Shown here: piece after piece, positions 42,007-49,719 of the stretch
Layout of the letters: every line of letters begins with the position of its first letter
Position numbering within the stretch: position 1 is the stretch's first letter
Origin: JACPVU01 sp964373255
GTDB taxonomy: Archaea > Aenigmatarchaeota > Aenigmatarchaeia > GW2011-AR5
DNA: 64,000 nucleotides
Assembly (NCBI GenBank): GCA_964373255.1
Contig: CAYJTG010000007.1
Location: forward strand, 1-64,000
Direction of reading: 5' to 3'
Notes under the pieces: generated by a model
Database searches by the model: none
Told to the model about the DNA's origin: nothing
Seen by the model: the letters and a program-made list of their open reading frames with translations, nothing else
Made by a program: the position numbers and the translations under genes

Positions 42007-42459
42007 TTATCGCGTCCCCTTCGTATAAATTACCTTATCCATCCACATGAAACTCTTGCCTTCGCTGAACCCATGTTTTTTCAAGAAGTCTTTGGACTTC
42101 TTGTTATCCGAGCCGACTGTTGTCTGGATATATTTGACATCCATTTTTTTCAGCTCGTTATGAAGTGTGTTGAAAAGTTGTGTTCCTATTCCACTCTTCC
42201 GGTAGCTTGGATCTACATATATTGTATCCAGAAGTGCCCAGCGATGCGAAATCATTTTACAGAAAAGAAATCCAATGATTTTTTTCCCATGCTCGGCAAC
42301 AAGGAATACGTTATCACTTGGGTTTCTTATCCAGTTAAGCATTTCGTCCTCTTCATAAAAAGGGTCTGTATCGCTTATCGTGAATTCTTTGAAATCTTTT
42401 CCAAGGCATAATATGTCATTTATATCATTTTGTTCCATTTTTCTTATTTTTACGTTCAT
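42007..42459 (-). CDS. GNAT-family acetyltransferase
   Basis: About 150 residues from the ATG at 42459, which overlaps the TAA of the gene upstream (TAATG). The acetyl-CoA motif is YVDPSYRKSGIGTQLFNTL (R-K-S-G-I-G-T), preceded by the hydrophobic strand ALLDTI. The target is unknown; small GNATs of this kind often acetylate protein N-termini or small amines. Confidence 0.88.
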   Translation of the reverse strand: MNVKIRKMEQNDINDILCLGKDFKEFTISDTDPFYEEDEMLNWIRNPSDNVFLVAEHGKKIIGFLFCKMISHRWALLDTIYVDPSYRKSGIGTQLFNTLHNELKKMDVKYIQTTVGSDNKKSKDFLKKHGFSEGKSFMWMDKVIYTKGTR

Positions 42460-42932
42460 TAAATATCCTTCCTGAAGATTACCGCGTGCTTCCATTTTCC
42501 GAACCAATCTGGAAAGCGGCAAACACGCTTGTAATTATTCTTCCCGCACCAGCGAATCATGTTGTGGTTTGCTTCGTCGACCTCAAGATAAACAATGCGA
42601 TATTTATTCTTTTTCAGCATTTTTAAGACATTGCTTTCAAACGCACGCGCAAAGCCATGGTTTCTAATGCGCCTGTTGACGAAAATCAACCAACACCACA
42701 CAACATCATTCCATTCCTGTCTGAAGAATATAGCGCCTTCTACATTATTCTGATACTTCATCACAAAACACAATTTCGGCTCTTCTTTGACATTTTTTAC
42801 CAGCGATTCTCTTTTGAACCAGCTGTATTTTCCAGGGTCTTTTTTTGCAACAGAATAAAGCTCATTTACGTCGCTAATTCTAGCCTTTTGAATTACTATT
42901 TTCTTGGTTCCAGATTTTGTATTATACTTCAT
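42459..42932 (-). CDS. GNAT-family acetyltransferase
   Basis: A 157-residue protein with the GNAT order: EGAIFFRQEW, VVWCWLIFVNRRIRNHGFA (acetyl-CoA loop), then YLEVDEANHNMIRWCGKNN. The loop R-R-I-R-N-H-G is a variant of the Q/RxxGxG motif. It overlaps the gene on each side, forming a tight operon with the Lrp-type regulator and the second acetyltransferase. Confidence 0.82.
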   Translation of the reverse strand: MKYNTKSGTKKIVIQKARISDVNELYSVAKKDPGKYSWFKRESLVKNVKEEPKLCFVMKYQNNVEGAIFFRQEWNDVVWCWLIFVNRRIRNHGFARAFESNVLKMLKKNKYRIVYLEVDEANHNMIRWCGKNNYKRVCRFPDWFGKWKHAVIFRKDI

Positions 42933-43474
42933 TTGATCTGCCGTCCTTCGTATACGAGTTTTCCAATTTCCTCATATTTGTATTCTGTAAGAACGCCATA
43001 AACCTCATAATCTTTTATCAGGTCAGGAAATCTTTGTCGTATATGCTTCAATATTCTGTCAAACTCGCCCTGGTTCTCGGCCATTATATCGATTATGAAG
43101 TCCCATTTGCCTATCAGGCTCGCTACGTATGTTATATGCTTATTTGCCCTCATGAAACTCAAAAATTCTTTTTCCTTTTCAGGGCTCGGATTATAGAGAG
43201 AAATAAAGACATAGTTTATTATCGGAAACCCCATGTTCGGCGGGTTCAGTATAGGCTTGAATGCAAGTATTATTTTGGACGCGACAAGCTTTTCTATCCT
43301 TTTTCTTATTGCGTCCCGCGACAGTCCTACACGCTGGGCCATCTCGGACAAAGGCTTCCTCGCATTCTCGTCTAGTTCCCTCAGTATAAGCTTGTCGTGC
43401 TCGTCAAATTCGTATTTTTCGCCGTATTTCAGCACTATATCTTCCTTTGGCGTTTCTATCTTTTCCTTCTTCAT
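42929..43474 (-). CDS. Lrp/AsnC-family transcriptional regulator
   Basis: A 181-residue protein. The helix-turn-helix is KPLSEMAQRVGLSRDAIRK (about 38-60), followed by the RAM/ligand domain (about 80-165) beginning IINYVFISLYNP and containing ASLIGKWDFIIDIMA. Lrp regulators sense amino acids. The first gene of an operon with two acetyltransferases, it has two direct repeats in front that are likely binding sites. An N-terminal charged extension (about 25 residues) is present. Confidence 0.9.
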   Translation of the reverse strand: MKKEKIETPKEDIVLKYGEKYEFDEHDKLILRELDENARKPLSEMAQRVGLSRDAIRKRIEKLVASKIILAFKPILNPPNMGFPIINYVFISLYNPSPEKEKEFLSFMRANKHITYVASLIGKWDFIIDIMAENQGEFDRILKHIRQRFPDLIKDYEVYGVLTEYKYEEIGKLVYEGRQIK

Positions 43475-43480
43475 ACTAGT

Positions 43481-43523
43481 ATTTTGCGTGTTATATATTT
43501 AAAACTATCGCATTTTGCGTGTT
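43481..43523. promoter_or_regulatory. Paired 12-bp direct repeats upstream of the Lrp gene
   Basis: ATTTTGCGTGTT occurs at 43481-43492 and 43512-43523, 31 bases apart (about three helical turns), around a TATA-like TATATATTTAAAA. Spacing on one face of the DNA fits an autoregulatory Lrp octamer. Regulation is inferred. Confidence 0.6.
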
Positions 43524-43589
43524 TTTTAATAGTTATATACTTAATATAAGATAACCATATATTTAGTGTTACTTTGGGGTGATGAATAA

Positions 43590-43955
43590 ATGATGAGAAT
43601 GTATTCTGATAAAGAAAGACGCATATTCCGCGCCATGATAAAAGCCTTCGAAACATGGTCAACAGAAAGATTGGCACCAAGACTTGTCAGTCTTTACAAT
43701 GCGTATTCTGGATGCAATTCATTTGCATTAGACCAAGAAATCCAGCTCAAAGGTGGAAATTTTCTAAGAGAATATAATTCTATAAAATCTATCTTATCCG
43801 AGAGGTCTTACAAAGAAAGGGAAAAAGCTTACAGAATTCTTAGAAATAGAATAATAACAGATTGTAGTACAGGAAGATTTAGTCTAGGTACTGGAGATTA
43901 CATATTGAAAACATTTCGGCATGACGTATTAGATAAAACTCTAACTAATAACTAA
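43590..43955 (+). CDS. Hypothetical helical protein
   Basis: A 121-residue protein with GGGGTGATG upstream. It is helical and charged (YSDKERRIFRAMIKAFETW, SYKEREKAYRILRNR). I do not recognise it. It leads three same-strand genes of similar helical type, all with the same GTGATGAATAA-like leader, suggesting a local family. Confidence 0.6.
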   Translation: MMRMYSDKERRIFRAMIKAFETWSTERLAPRLVSLYNAYSGCNSFALDQEIQLKGGNFLREYNSIKSILSERSYKEREKAYRILRNRIITDCSTGRFSLGTGDYILKTFRHDVLDKTLTNN

Positions 43956-43997
43956 TAATAGACGTCCGTTTAAGAATCAGAAAGAGCGTGATGAATA

Positions 43998-44510
43998 ATG
44001 AAAAAAGAAATCGTTCCTTACCAGACTGCTGAAGAAGGCCTTGGAGAGTTCGTCGCAAACATGCCTCTGTACAGAAGTGGCCACGATATTGGCGCCTTTG
44101 CACAAATAAGACGATATTTTGCAGGCATTTATGAAAGCCGTACGGGCTATTCATTTCATGGTCTTGAAACAGCACTTGCCTACGCACAAAGGACTTTTTT
44201 AAACCTGAAAGACGGAACTGAAATTTCTGATGAAGAAAAAGAACTCCTAAGGGGAACAGATAAAATAAGGCGAAGCATTTTAGCAGAGATATTTATCCAC
44301 CGAGCTGAAGGGCTTATAGGCTCCCGACGCGCTCTTAAAACAGCCAAAAAATATCTTGAAGAAGCGAAAAAAATGGCTTCGCCTGTAGGCTACGAAATAG
44401 ATAAGCGATACAAAACGCTGAAAAATGAATTATTTGAATTGAACCTAGATAAAGAATTTGGAAGTTCGAAAAAACCAAAAGCTAAAACTAAATCGGTGAT
44501 AAAAAAATGA
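43998..44510 (+). CDS. Hypothetical helical protein (local family)
   Basis: A 170-residue helical protein preceded by GCGTGATGAATA. It shares the phrase EKELLRGTDKIRRSIL with DRELLRGMRMLNDIKK of the next protein, as well as repeated A-R-x-A-L/Y helices, so the two are probably diverged paralogues. The C-terminus is Lys-rich. The 3' end overlaps the next gene by four bases (ATGA). The helical-pair repeats hint at a TPR-like fold, but this is inferred. Confidence 0.6.
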   Translation: MKKEIVPYQTAEEGLGEFVANMPLYRSGHDIGAFAQIRRYFAGIYESRTGYSFHGLETALAYAQRTFLNLKDGTEISDEEKELLRGTDKIRRSILAEIFIHRAEGLIGSRRALKTAKKYLEEAKKMASPVGYEIDKRYKTLKNELFELNLDKEFGSSKKPKAKTKSVIKK

Positions 44511-44968
44511 AAACAAATATCTACGACCAACAGTTTCTTGCTCGCTCGGAACTTGCACAATTCTATGTGGCACTAATAAATGAACAACCAGAAGACGCGC
44601 TTAGGTACGCATCACGAGCGATGCAGGCATTAAAGGCAAAGGGCATTCAATTATCCGTTCTAGAACCATCGGACAGGGAGCTTCTAAGAGGTATGAGAAT
44701 GCTCAATGATATTAAAAAGAATTATCGAAAATATAATATTCTACCAGAACACGTTAGTAGCAGTTTAGATAGCGGTTTCCGTGCAGAATACAAGCTGCAA
44801 CGTGCTAACAGGCTAATTACTCTAGGACCTAGTTATTATGCAGAAGCAAGAAAAGTTCTTGAAGACGCGAAATTTGATGCCGCTTTTACTATTATTAATT
44901 ATCCGATAAAAGTAAGATACAAAAAAATTGACAGACGCCTGAAATCAAGAAAAACGTTCAAGATGTGA
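44507..44968 (+). CDS. Hypothetical helical protein (local family)
   Basis: A 153-residue protein overlapping the previous gene by four bases, so the two are translationally coupled. Helices such as FLARSELAQFYVALINEQPE and EDALRYASRAMQAL suggest a TPR-like repeat. Function is unknown. No membrane segment is seen. Confidence 0.6.
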   Translation: MKTNIYDQQFLARSELAQFYVALINEQPEDALRYASRAMQALKAKGIQLSVLEPSDRELLRGMRMLNDIKKNYRKYNILPEHVSSSLDSGFRAEYKLQRANRLITLGPSYYAEARKVLEDAKFDAAFTIINYPIKVRYKKIDRRLKSRKTFKM

Positions 44969-45021
44969 AATATTATTTGTTTGGCTTCAGTCATTATATT
45001 TTTGCAGTTTGTAAATAAGTA

Positions 45022-46437
45022 TTATTTCTCTCTACTCCACCTCACGCCCTGGGGCGTGTCCTCGAGGACTATGCCTTTTTCCTTCAGCCGTGCTCTTATA
45101 TTGTCGGCGTCCGCAAAATTCTTTTCCTTCCTCAACCGCTCCCTTTTTTCTATAAGGTCTTTTTCTTCTTTTGTCAGTTTTTCAGCTTCTTTCTTCGCGA
45201 TTATTATGTCGAATATCTCATTTATCTCCATCAGGAATTTGAAGACAGCTTGCAACGTTCTTTTATCAGCCACGTTCTTGTCTATTGCCTTGTTTACATT
45301 CTTTATCAGGTTAAAAACAGAAGCCAGCGCCTGCGGCGTATTTAAGTCGTCGTCCATCGATTTCCTAAATTTCTCCTTTGTGTTTTTTATCAGGCGGTGA
45401 AGGCGGTCATTCGGTTTCACATCCTTGACCCCTTGCTGAAGCCATCTTATCCTCTCGACAAAATCGTTGAAGCCGTCGATGGTCTTTTTTGCCTTTTCCA
45501 GCGATGCGAACGTAAAATTGAGCTGGCTTCTGTAATGCGCAGACAGGCAGAGGTAGCGGAATGCGATAGGGTCGTAATTCTTTGACGTCAAATCTCTTAG
45601 TGTATAAAAGTTTCCAAGCGACTTGCTCATTTTTTTGCCGTCCACGTATAGGTGGTTGCCGTGAACCCAGTAATCAGCAAACTTCTTTCCGGTCGAGCAT
45701 TCTGACTGCGCTATCTCGTTTTCGTGGTGCGGAAATATGAGGTCGATTCCGCCGCCGTGTATATCTATCGCCTGCAGATACTTCAGCGCCATCACTGAAC
45801 ATTCTATATGCCAGCCCGGTCGGCCTTTGCCCAGGCTCGTCAGCCAGAACACATCCCCATCCTCTGGCGTCCATGCCTTCCAGAGCGCGAAATCTCTCGC
45901 TTCTGTTTTTGTATACTCGTCCTTCTGGACACGCGCACCGGGCTTCAGCTTTTTGATCTTCAATTTCGAGAGCCATCCGTATTTCTTGAACTTTCTTATC
46001 GAGAAATAAACCGAGCCGTCCTCGCTCTTATATGCATAGCCGCGCAGCATGAGTTTTCTTATCATCTCTGTCATGTCAGAAATGTGGTCTGTCGCCTTCG
46101 GATAAATGTGCGCTGATTTTATCCGAAGCGTGCTCACATCTTCAAAGAATGCAGCAGTGTATTTTCCTGTGAATTCTTTCAAAGAAATAGACCGCTCTCT
46201 GCTTCCTTTTATCGTTTTATCGTCGACATCGGTTATGTTCATAACATGCTTCACGTCATAACTGAGGAATTCTATGTATCGCCTGAGCAGGTCGTAAAAC
46301 AGGAATGAACGCAAATTTCCAATATGTGCATAATCGTATACAGTCGGGCCGCACGTGTACATCTTGACGATCTTGCCGTGCGCCGGCTTGAAGACCTGTT
46401 TCTTTCTTTTCACCGTGTTGAAGATTCTGAAGGTCAT
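45022..46437 (-). CDS. cysS: Cysteinyl-tRNA synthetase
   Basis: A 471-residue class I synthetase from the ATG at 46437. HIGH motif variant: YDYAHIGNLRSFL. Zn ligands: CGPTVYD, GRPGWHIECS and HHENEIAQSE. KMSKS: GKKMSKSLGNF. A longer reading starting in the repeat to the right is not credible. A palindromic element is inserted 16 bases upstream of its start. The tRNA-Cys gene lies about 700 bases upstream. Confidence 0.96.
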   Translation of the reverse strand: MTFRIFNTVKRKKQVFKPAHGKIVKMYTCGPTVYDYAHIGNLRSFLFYDLLRRYIEFLSYDVKHVMNITDVDDKTIKGSRERSISLKEFTGKYTAAFFEDVSTLRIKSAHIYPKATDHISDMTEMIRKLMLRGYAYKSEDGSVYFSIRKFKKYGWLSKLKIKKLKPGARVQKDEYTKTEARDFALWKAWTPEDGDVFWLTSLGKGRPGWHIECSVMALKYLQAIDIHGGGIDLIFPHHENEIAQSECSTGKKFADYWVHGNHLYVDGKKMSKSLGNFYTLRDLTSKNYDPIAFRYLCLSAHYRSQLNFTFASLEKAKKTIDGFNDFVERIRWLQQGVKDVKPNDRLHRLIKNTKEKFRKSMDDDLNTPQALASVFNLIKNVNKAIDKNVADKRTLQAVFKFLMEINEIFDIIIAKKEAEKLTKEEKDLIEKRERLRKEKNFADADNIRARLKEKGIVLEDTPQGVRWSREK

Positions 46438-46453
46438 GATTATCAACATTAAT

Positions 46454-46586
46454 GGCTCTGTTGAAATGCTCAATAAAAGCATCGACGTGAGAGCTATTGT
46501 CTTTTGACAATAGCTCTAGCTGACCCTTACGTCGATAAGACGTAAGGGTCTACGTCGATGCTTTTTCATAGGTTTTCAACAGAGCC
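46454..46586. mobile_element. Three-way-junction element, GGCTCTGTTGAAA family, copy 1
   Basis: 133 bp, ends GGCTCTGTTGAAA/TTTTCAACAGAGCC. The 8-bp direct repeat ACATTAAT flanks it (46446-46453, 46587-46594). The core is GCATCGACGT, G, arm AGAGCTATTGTC, AGCT, arm GACCCTTACGTC, T, ACGTCGATGC. It is the exact reverse complement of the copy at 52436. The ends match those of IS6-family insertion sequences (GGCTCTGTTGCAAA), which also make 8-bp duplications, so an IS6-type transposase may have moved it. None is in the window. Confidence 0.88.
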
Positions 46587-46605
46587 ACATTAATGATACA
46601 TTGTC

Positions 46606-46866
46606 TTACGTTTTGTACACTTCATCGTGGTGCGCAAAACGTAACAGGCGTATAGTAATACCTTTGATTTCATAAACAAGGACAAAAGAACCAAAGACGT
46701 GAACACGCCTTGTATTTTGAAGCGGCCATCGCAAAGGCTTGAAATGCTCTGGGTCTGCAAGAATGCGCTTTATGGCTTTTTCCAACGCGATTTCAAGTGC
46801 TTTGTTTTTCTTGGTAAGGTTCCTGATATCTTTTTCGCACTGTTTGCTTATCTCTAGTTCGTACAA
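46606..46866 (-). CDS. relE: RelE/ParE-type toxin
   Basis: An 86-residue protein: MYELEISKQCEKDIRNLTKK, EHFKPLRWPLQNTRRVHVFG and SFVLVYEIKGITIRLLRFAHHDEVY match the RelE/YafQ ribosome-dependent mRNA interferase fold. His and Asp/Glu near the end are typical active-site residues. The antitoxin gene lies six bases upstream. Confidence 0.88.
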   Translation of the reverse strand: MYELEISKQCEKDIRNLTKKNKALEIALEKAIKRILADPEHFKPLRWPLQNTRRVHVFGSFVLVYEIKGITIRLLRFAHHDEVYKT

Positions 46867-46872
46867 GAACTA

Positions 46873-47100
46873 TCACCGGAAAATGCTCGAAACGTCTTTG
46901 ACTTTTCTGAACTTGCCTTTTTGCGCTCCCCGTACGCTTGTGACAAATTCCGGCCTTAGCTCAGGTTCCAGAATCTCCTGCTCATACTCCATGGCAATTT
47001 TTTCTATAGCCTCTGATTTGTCATTCAGGTCGTACTTGGCCTTTACGATGTTCAGAATCCTATTGGCGTGATCAGATAATTTGACAACAGCCTGCACCAT
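46873..47100 (-). CDS. Antitoxin for the RelE-type toxin
   Basis: A 75-residue protein: MVQAVVKLSDHANRILNIVK, KYDLNDKSEAIEKIAMEY and EILEPELRPEF fit a small helical antitoxin (ribbon-helix-helix-like or DUF2683-type). The C-terminal acidic region would bind the toxin. A palindromic AT-rich TATATGCCATATATA lies just upstream of the start, probably the shared operator. Confidence 0.78.
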   Translation of the reverse strand: MVQAVVKLSDHANRILNIVKAKYDLNDKSEAIEKIAMEYEQEILEPELRPEFVTSVRGAQKGKFRKVKDVSSIFR

Positions 47101-47151
47101 ATTACTTCACCTATATGCCATATATATACAAAGTTATTTAAATTAATTATA

Positions 47152-47276
47152 AGCTAGGTGGGCGAGTTGAACGCCCCTAACTCGCTCTCCGTTTCTTTGG
47201 GATATACAAAGACCTTTCTTTTTGAAAGAAAGGGATTTGTCTGCAGGCGAGTGCATAGCCGATCTGCCAACCCAGC
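47152..47276 (-). tRNA. tRNA-Cys(GCA) with a 54-nt intron
   Basis: Acceptor GCTGGGT/ACCTAGC (one G-T pair), D-arm GCA..TGC, anticodon stem CTCGC/GCGAG with anticodon GCA, T-arm GGGCG-TTCAACT-CGCCC and discriminator T (U73, the expected base for tRNA-Cys). Exons total 71 nt (47241-47276 and 47152-47186). The intron (47187-47240) follows position 37, the usual archaeal site, and folds as a long hairpin. CCA is not encoded. It should be cut by the splicing endonuclease and joined by RtcB. Confidence 0.9.
47187..47240 (-). other. tRNA-Cys intron, homologous to the rpl14/PDCD5 leader repeat
   Basis: On the plus strand the intron reads CTTTGGGATATACAAAGACC, TTTCTTT...AAAGAAAGGG, ATTTGT, closely matching the rpl14 leader segment (CTTTTGGGGTTTACAAAGACC...GGGATTTGT) over about 48 bases. 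The tRNA sense strand carries the complement. Within the intron ACAAA pairs with TTTGT and CCTTTC with GAAAGG. This is a comparison by eye. Confidence 0.6.
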
Positions 47277-47509
47277 ATAAGACGAAAACCTAGGTTTTCA
47301 TCCTTATCAACCCTACCCTTCTAAGTGAAAATACTACTTTTATTAATCACCTTACTTTCACCGATAGAGATTTCTGATGAGTTATTATAATCAATCAAGT
47401 CAGAATAAGAGCCAGGCAAATCACTGATTACAGGGACGAACACCAAAAACTTTCATGGTTCTATAATGCACGCGTGGGCTTAAAAACCTATGTGGAGGAA
47501 ATATTTAGC
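47277..47509. other. Intergenic region between tRNA-Cys and PAP2 gene
   Basis: It contains a perfect 16-bp palindrome GAAAACCTAGGTTTTC (47284-47299), near the 5' end of tRNA-Cys and therefore a possible promoter-proximal element. A TGATGA and a CTGA occur at 47371 and about 47423, but no further C/D box features are clear. No ORF is supported. The GGAGG at 47494 is the ribosome binding site of the next gene. Confidence 0.35.
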
Positions 47510-47974
47510 ATGTCTGCGCTAAAGAAATTTTTTGACGAGTACGTACGAGATGTGACGTCGCTGGGCGGGCTGCCGCTGTATTTTGTGCTATTTTTGTATT
47601 TTGCCCTGTCTGCAAACTACAAAATAGCTTTGAACCTTGCCGAGATATTTGTCATAATAATGGTTATCACGTATGCAATAAAAACCGTTTACTTCAAGCC
47701 GCGCCCTGACAATAATAGCGGCAAGAAAGGCAAGACACTTTTCGACAAGGCAGACCTGGCGTCTTTTCCAAGCGTGCACGCTGCCCGCATAACCGCGCTG
47801 GGCGTCTTCTTCTCGCTTGCGTTTCAGGCATTTGCAGTAACAATATTGTCGGCTATTTTGATTTTGGCAGTATGCATATCAAGGGTCGTGCTAAACAGGC
47901 ACTATGCTGCTGATGTAGCGGCGGGCTTTATTTTTGGCTTTCTCGTCGGCTACGCCGTATTCGTATTCCTGTAA
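47510..47974 (+). CDS. PAP2-family membrane phosphatase
   Basis: A 154-residue protein from the ATG at 47510, preceded by GGAGG; an earlier GTG is less likely. The three phosphatase motifs are present: KPRPDNN, SFPSVHAARITALG and SRVVLNRHYAADV. Four or five membrane helices. It could dephosphorylate isoprenyl phosphates or phospholipids. A palindromic element abuts its stop codon. Confidence 0.9.
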   Translation: MSALKKFFDEYVRDVTSLGGLPLYFVLFLYFALSANYKIALNLAEIFVIIMVITYAIKTVYFKPRPDNNSGKKGKTLFDKADLASFPSVHAARITALGVFFSLAFQAFAVTILSAILILAVCISRVVLNRHYAADVAAGFIFGFLVGYAVFVFL

Positions 47975-47978
47975 TTTA

Positions 47979-48108
47979 GCTCTGTAGAAATGTTCATCAA
48001 GAGCATCGACGTAGCGGTATACGTCTGTTGACGTATACCGCAGCTAGAGGCATTATCAATAGATAATGCCTCTCACGTCGATGCTCTTGTACAAGTTTCC
48101 TACAGAGC
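47979..48108. mobile_element. Three-way-junction element, GCTCTGTAG family, copy 2
   Basis: 130 bp with ends GCTCTGTAGAAA/TTCCTACAGAGC. The core is CGACGT, A, arm GCGGTATACGTC (loop TGTT), AGCT, arm AGAGGCATTATC (loop AATA), C, ACGTCG. Flanks share only TGTAAT on both sides, so the target duplication is partly lost. It starts five bases after the PAP2 stop codon. Confidence 0.8.
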
Positions 48109-48173
48109 TTGTAATGGCATTGTAATTGTGACTCAATAAGCTTTTTTTAGTCAATTCAACAATTAATTCTAGT

Positions 48174-48710
48174 ATGTTGCACAAAGACTTCAATGAGATA
48201 CTTAGTGTTGAGACTATATCAATTACAGGGGGGCTTTTCGCGGGGCTGCTCCTTACGTTTGCAACCGACAAGCTTGAACTGATGCCTTCATTGTTCATAC
48301 TGCTTCCTGGATTCTTGGAAATGCGCGGAAATATTTCCGGCACTATATCTGCAAGACTAAGCGCAGGTCTTCACGTCGGCGCATTCAAAAAAGAGTACAA
48401 CAAAAGAAATATTATAAGAGGCAATGTATTAGCCTCAATTTTTCTTGTCATTTTTCTGAGCTTGTTTCTGGGAATACTCGCATACGTAGTATCGTTTGAG
48501 TTCTTCGGAATCGCTTCCACGGACGTGATTTTTGTGGCCTTCGCGGCAGGCATACTTTCCAACGTCATAGAAGTGCCACTGACTATTTTCACAACCTTCT
48601 GGCTGTTCCGCCACGGCCATGACCCGAACAACATAATGGGACCGTACGTCACTACGACAGGCGACATCGTGAGCATAATTTCGCTTCTCATAGCAATATC
48701 GATAATCTAA
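48174..48710 (+). CDS. MgtE/SLC41-type divalent cation transporter, half 1
   Basis: A 178-residue protein with about five membrane helices: FAGLLLTFATDKLELMPSLF, LPGFLEMRGNISGTISARLS (the P-G-xxxxRGN motif of MgtE membrane domains) and HDPNNIMGPYVTTTGDIVSI (the DPNN-x-P-xxTxxGD motif). Cytoplasmic CBS and N domains are absent. With the following gene it probably forms a Mg2+ or other divalent cation channel. The two genes are ten bases apart. Confidence 0.85.
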   Translation: MLHKDFNEILSVETISITGGLFAGLLLTFATDKLELMPSLFILLPGFLEMRGNISGTISARLSAGLHVGAFKKEYNKRNIIRGNVLASIFLVIFLSLFLGILAYVVSFEFFGIASTDVIFVAFAAGILSNVIEVPLTIFTTFWLFRHGHDPNNIMGPYVTTTGDIVSIISLLIAISII

Positions 48711-48720
48711 TGGTGATCAT

Positions 48721-49446
48721 GTGAAAAATGAAAAACATTTGGTGAAACATCGCAAATTGATGAAACACGATATCCACAAAGTTACACAACTCGAAAGATC
48801 CAGGCATCATCATTTTGCCCACAAAATACACAAAAAACACAGGATATCCTACAAGACGCTGTTTTATATGAAGGAGTACGGCCCGCACTCCCACGTAGCA
48901 AGGATTATCATCAAGGAAAGCCTGACAATGTTGACGTTTGCATCGGTGATAAGCTCCATTGGGGGCGTACACCTGCATAATATACAAAACCAACTTGTCT
49001 CAATCTTACCTTTACTCATTTTGTTGCCAGCTCTTGCTAGCCTCATAGGAAGCTTCGGAACAGTTGTCTCATCCAAATTCACAACGATGCTTTACTTAGG
49101 ATTGTCAACACAAAAGTGGTGGCACTCAGAGCACGTAAAAAGTCTCGTCAAGACCATGCTCGTTATAGCAATCATATCGTCATTTTACATCGGCTCTCTG
49201 TCTTATGTGATGGCCCTTCTGAAAGGGTTTGAGTTCTCTACCCTGATATTTCTGAAGGTGATGCTCATAGCCATACTTGCAACGCTCTTGCTCATTGGCA
49301 TAATAATAATAATATCGATCTATGGCGGCCTGATCATATACAAAAACAAAGAAGACCCGAACAACTTCCTGATACCCATATCAACGTCCATAGCCGACTA
49401 CGGCAGCCTACTGCTGTTCTCGCTGCTCGTGACTATATTCTTTTAA
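48721..49446 (+). CDS. MgtE/SLC41-type divalent cation transporter, half 2
   Basis: A 241-residue protein with a GTG start (GGTGATC upstream). After a His-rich basic N-terminus (RHHHFAHKIHKKHR, about 20-45) it has five membrane helices, LLPALASLIGSFGTVVSSKF in place of the RGN motif, and EDPNNFLIPISTSIADYGSL in place of DPNN-GD. It resembles its neighbour but with changed motifs, so the pair may form a heterodimer with one regulatory half. Confidence 0.8.
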   Translation: MKNEKHLVKHRKLMKHDIHKVTQLERSRHHHFAHKIHKKHRISYKTLFYMKEYGPHSHVARIIIKESLTMLTFASVISSIGGVHLHNIQNQLVSILPLLILLPALASLIGSFGTVVSSKFTTMLYLGLSTQKWWHSEHVKSLVKTMLVIAIISSFYIGSLSYVMALLKGFEFSTLIFLKVMLIAILATLLLIGIIIIISIYGGLIIYKNKEDPNNFLIPISTSIADYGSLLLFSLLVTIFF

Positions 49447-49461
49447 TTCACTGCAATAATT

Positions 49462-49500
49462 GCTCTGTAAAAAACCTATGCAAGAGCATTTCTACAGAGC
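49462..49500. mobile_element. Collapsed GCTCTGT element (ends only)
   Basis: GCTCTGTA, then AAAAACCTATGCAAGAGCAT, then TTCTACAGAGC: 39 bp. Compared with the 161-bp copy at 50212, everything between two GAGCAT repeats is missing, including both hairpins. It is best explained by deletion between those short direct repeats. Confidence 0.75.
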
Positions 49501-49535
49501 TATTTTTAAGATTACTATACAAATATAGTGATCAC

Positions 49536-49717
49536 GCGACTGTAGTCTAACGGCAGGACCTCAGCCTTCCATGTGACCTTCTTTAGGAAAGAATGTCAGC
49601 CAAGAAAGACAATTAAGAAAAAGGAAGGTTGCATCAGAGGAAATGAAAGAATTAGGGTACAGGAAGAAAAGCTTTTCTCCTGTGCTGATGATTCGGGTTC
49701 GAATCCCGACAGTCGCA
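49536..49717 (+). tRNA. tRNA-Gly(UCC) with a 111-nt intron
   Basis: Acceptor GCGACTG/CAGTCGC, D-arm GTC..GAC, anticodon stem TCAGC/GCTGA with anticodon TCC, T-arm TCGGG-TTCGAAT-CCCGA and discriminator A. Exons are 49536-49571 and 49683-49717 (71 nt in total). The 111-base intron (49572-49682) lies after position 37, and its start (TGACCTTC) pairs with GAAGGTTG inside it. CCA is not encoded. The next gene starts two bases after the tRNA. Confidence 0.92.
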
Positions 49718-49719
49718 TC

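Noticed and set aside
46438..46482. Upstream extension of cysS
   Set aside because: It begins inside the palindromic element at 46454; the synthetase starts normally at 46437.
47360..47430. C/D box RNA between tRNA-Cys and the PAP2 gene
   Set aside because: TGATGA and CTGA are present but there is no terminal stem, and no C' or D' box.
49573..49719. N-terminal extension of the flavin-binding protein gene
   Set aside because: It reads through the tRNA-Gly gene and its intron; the protein domain starts at the ATG at 49720.
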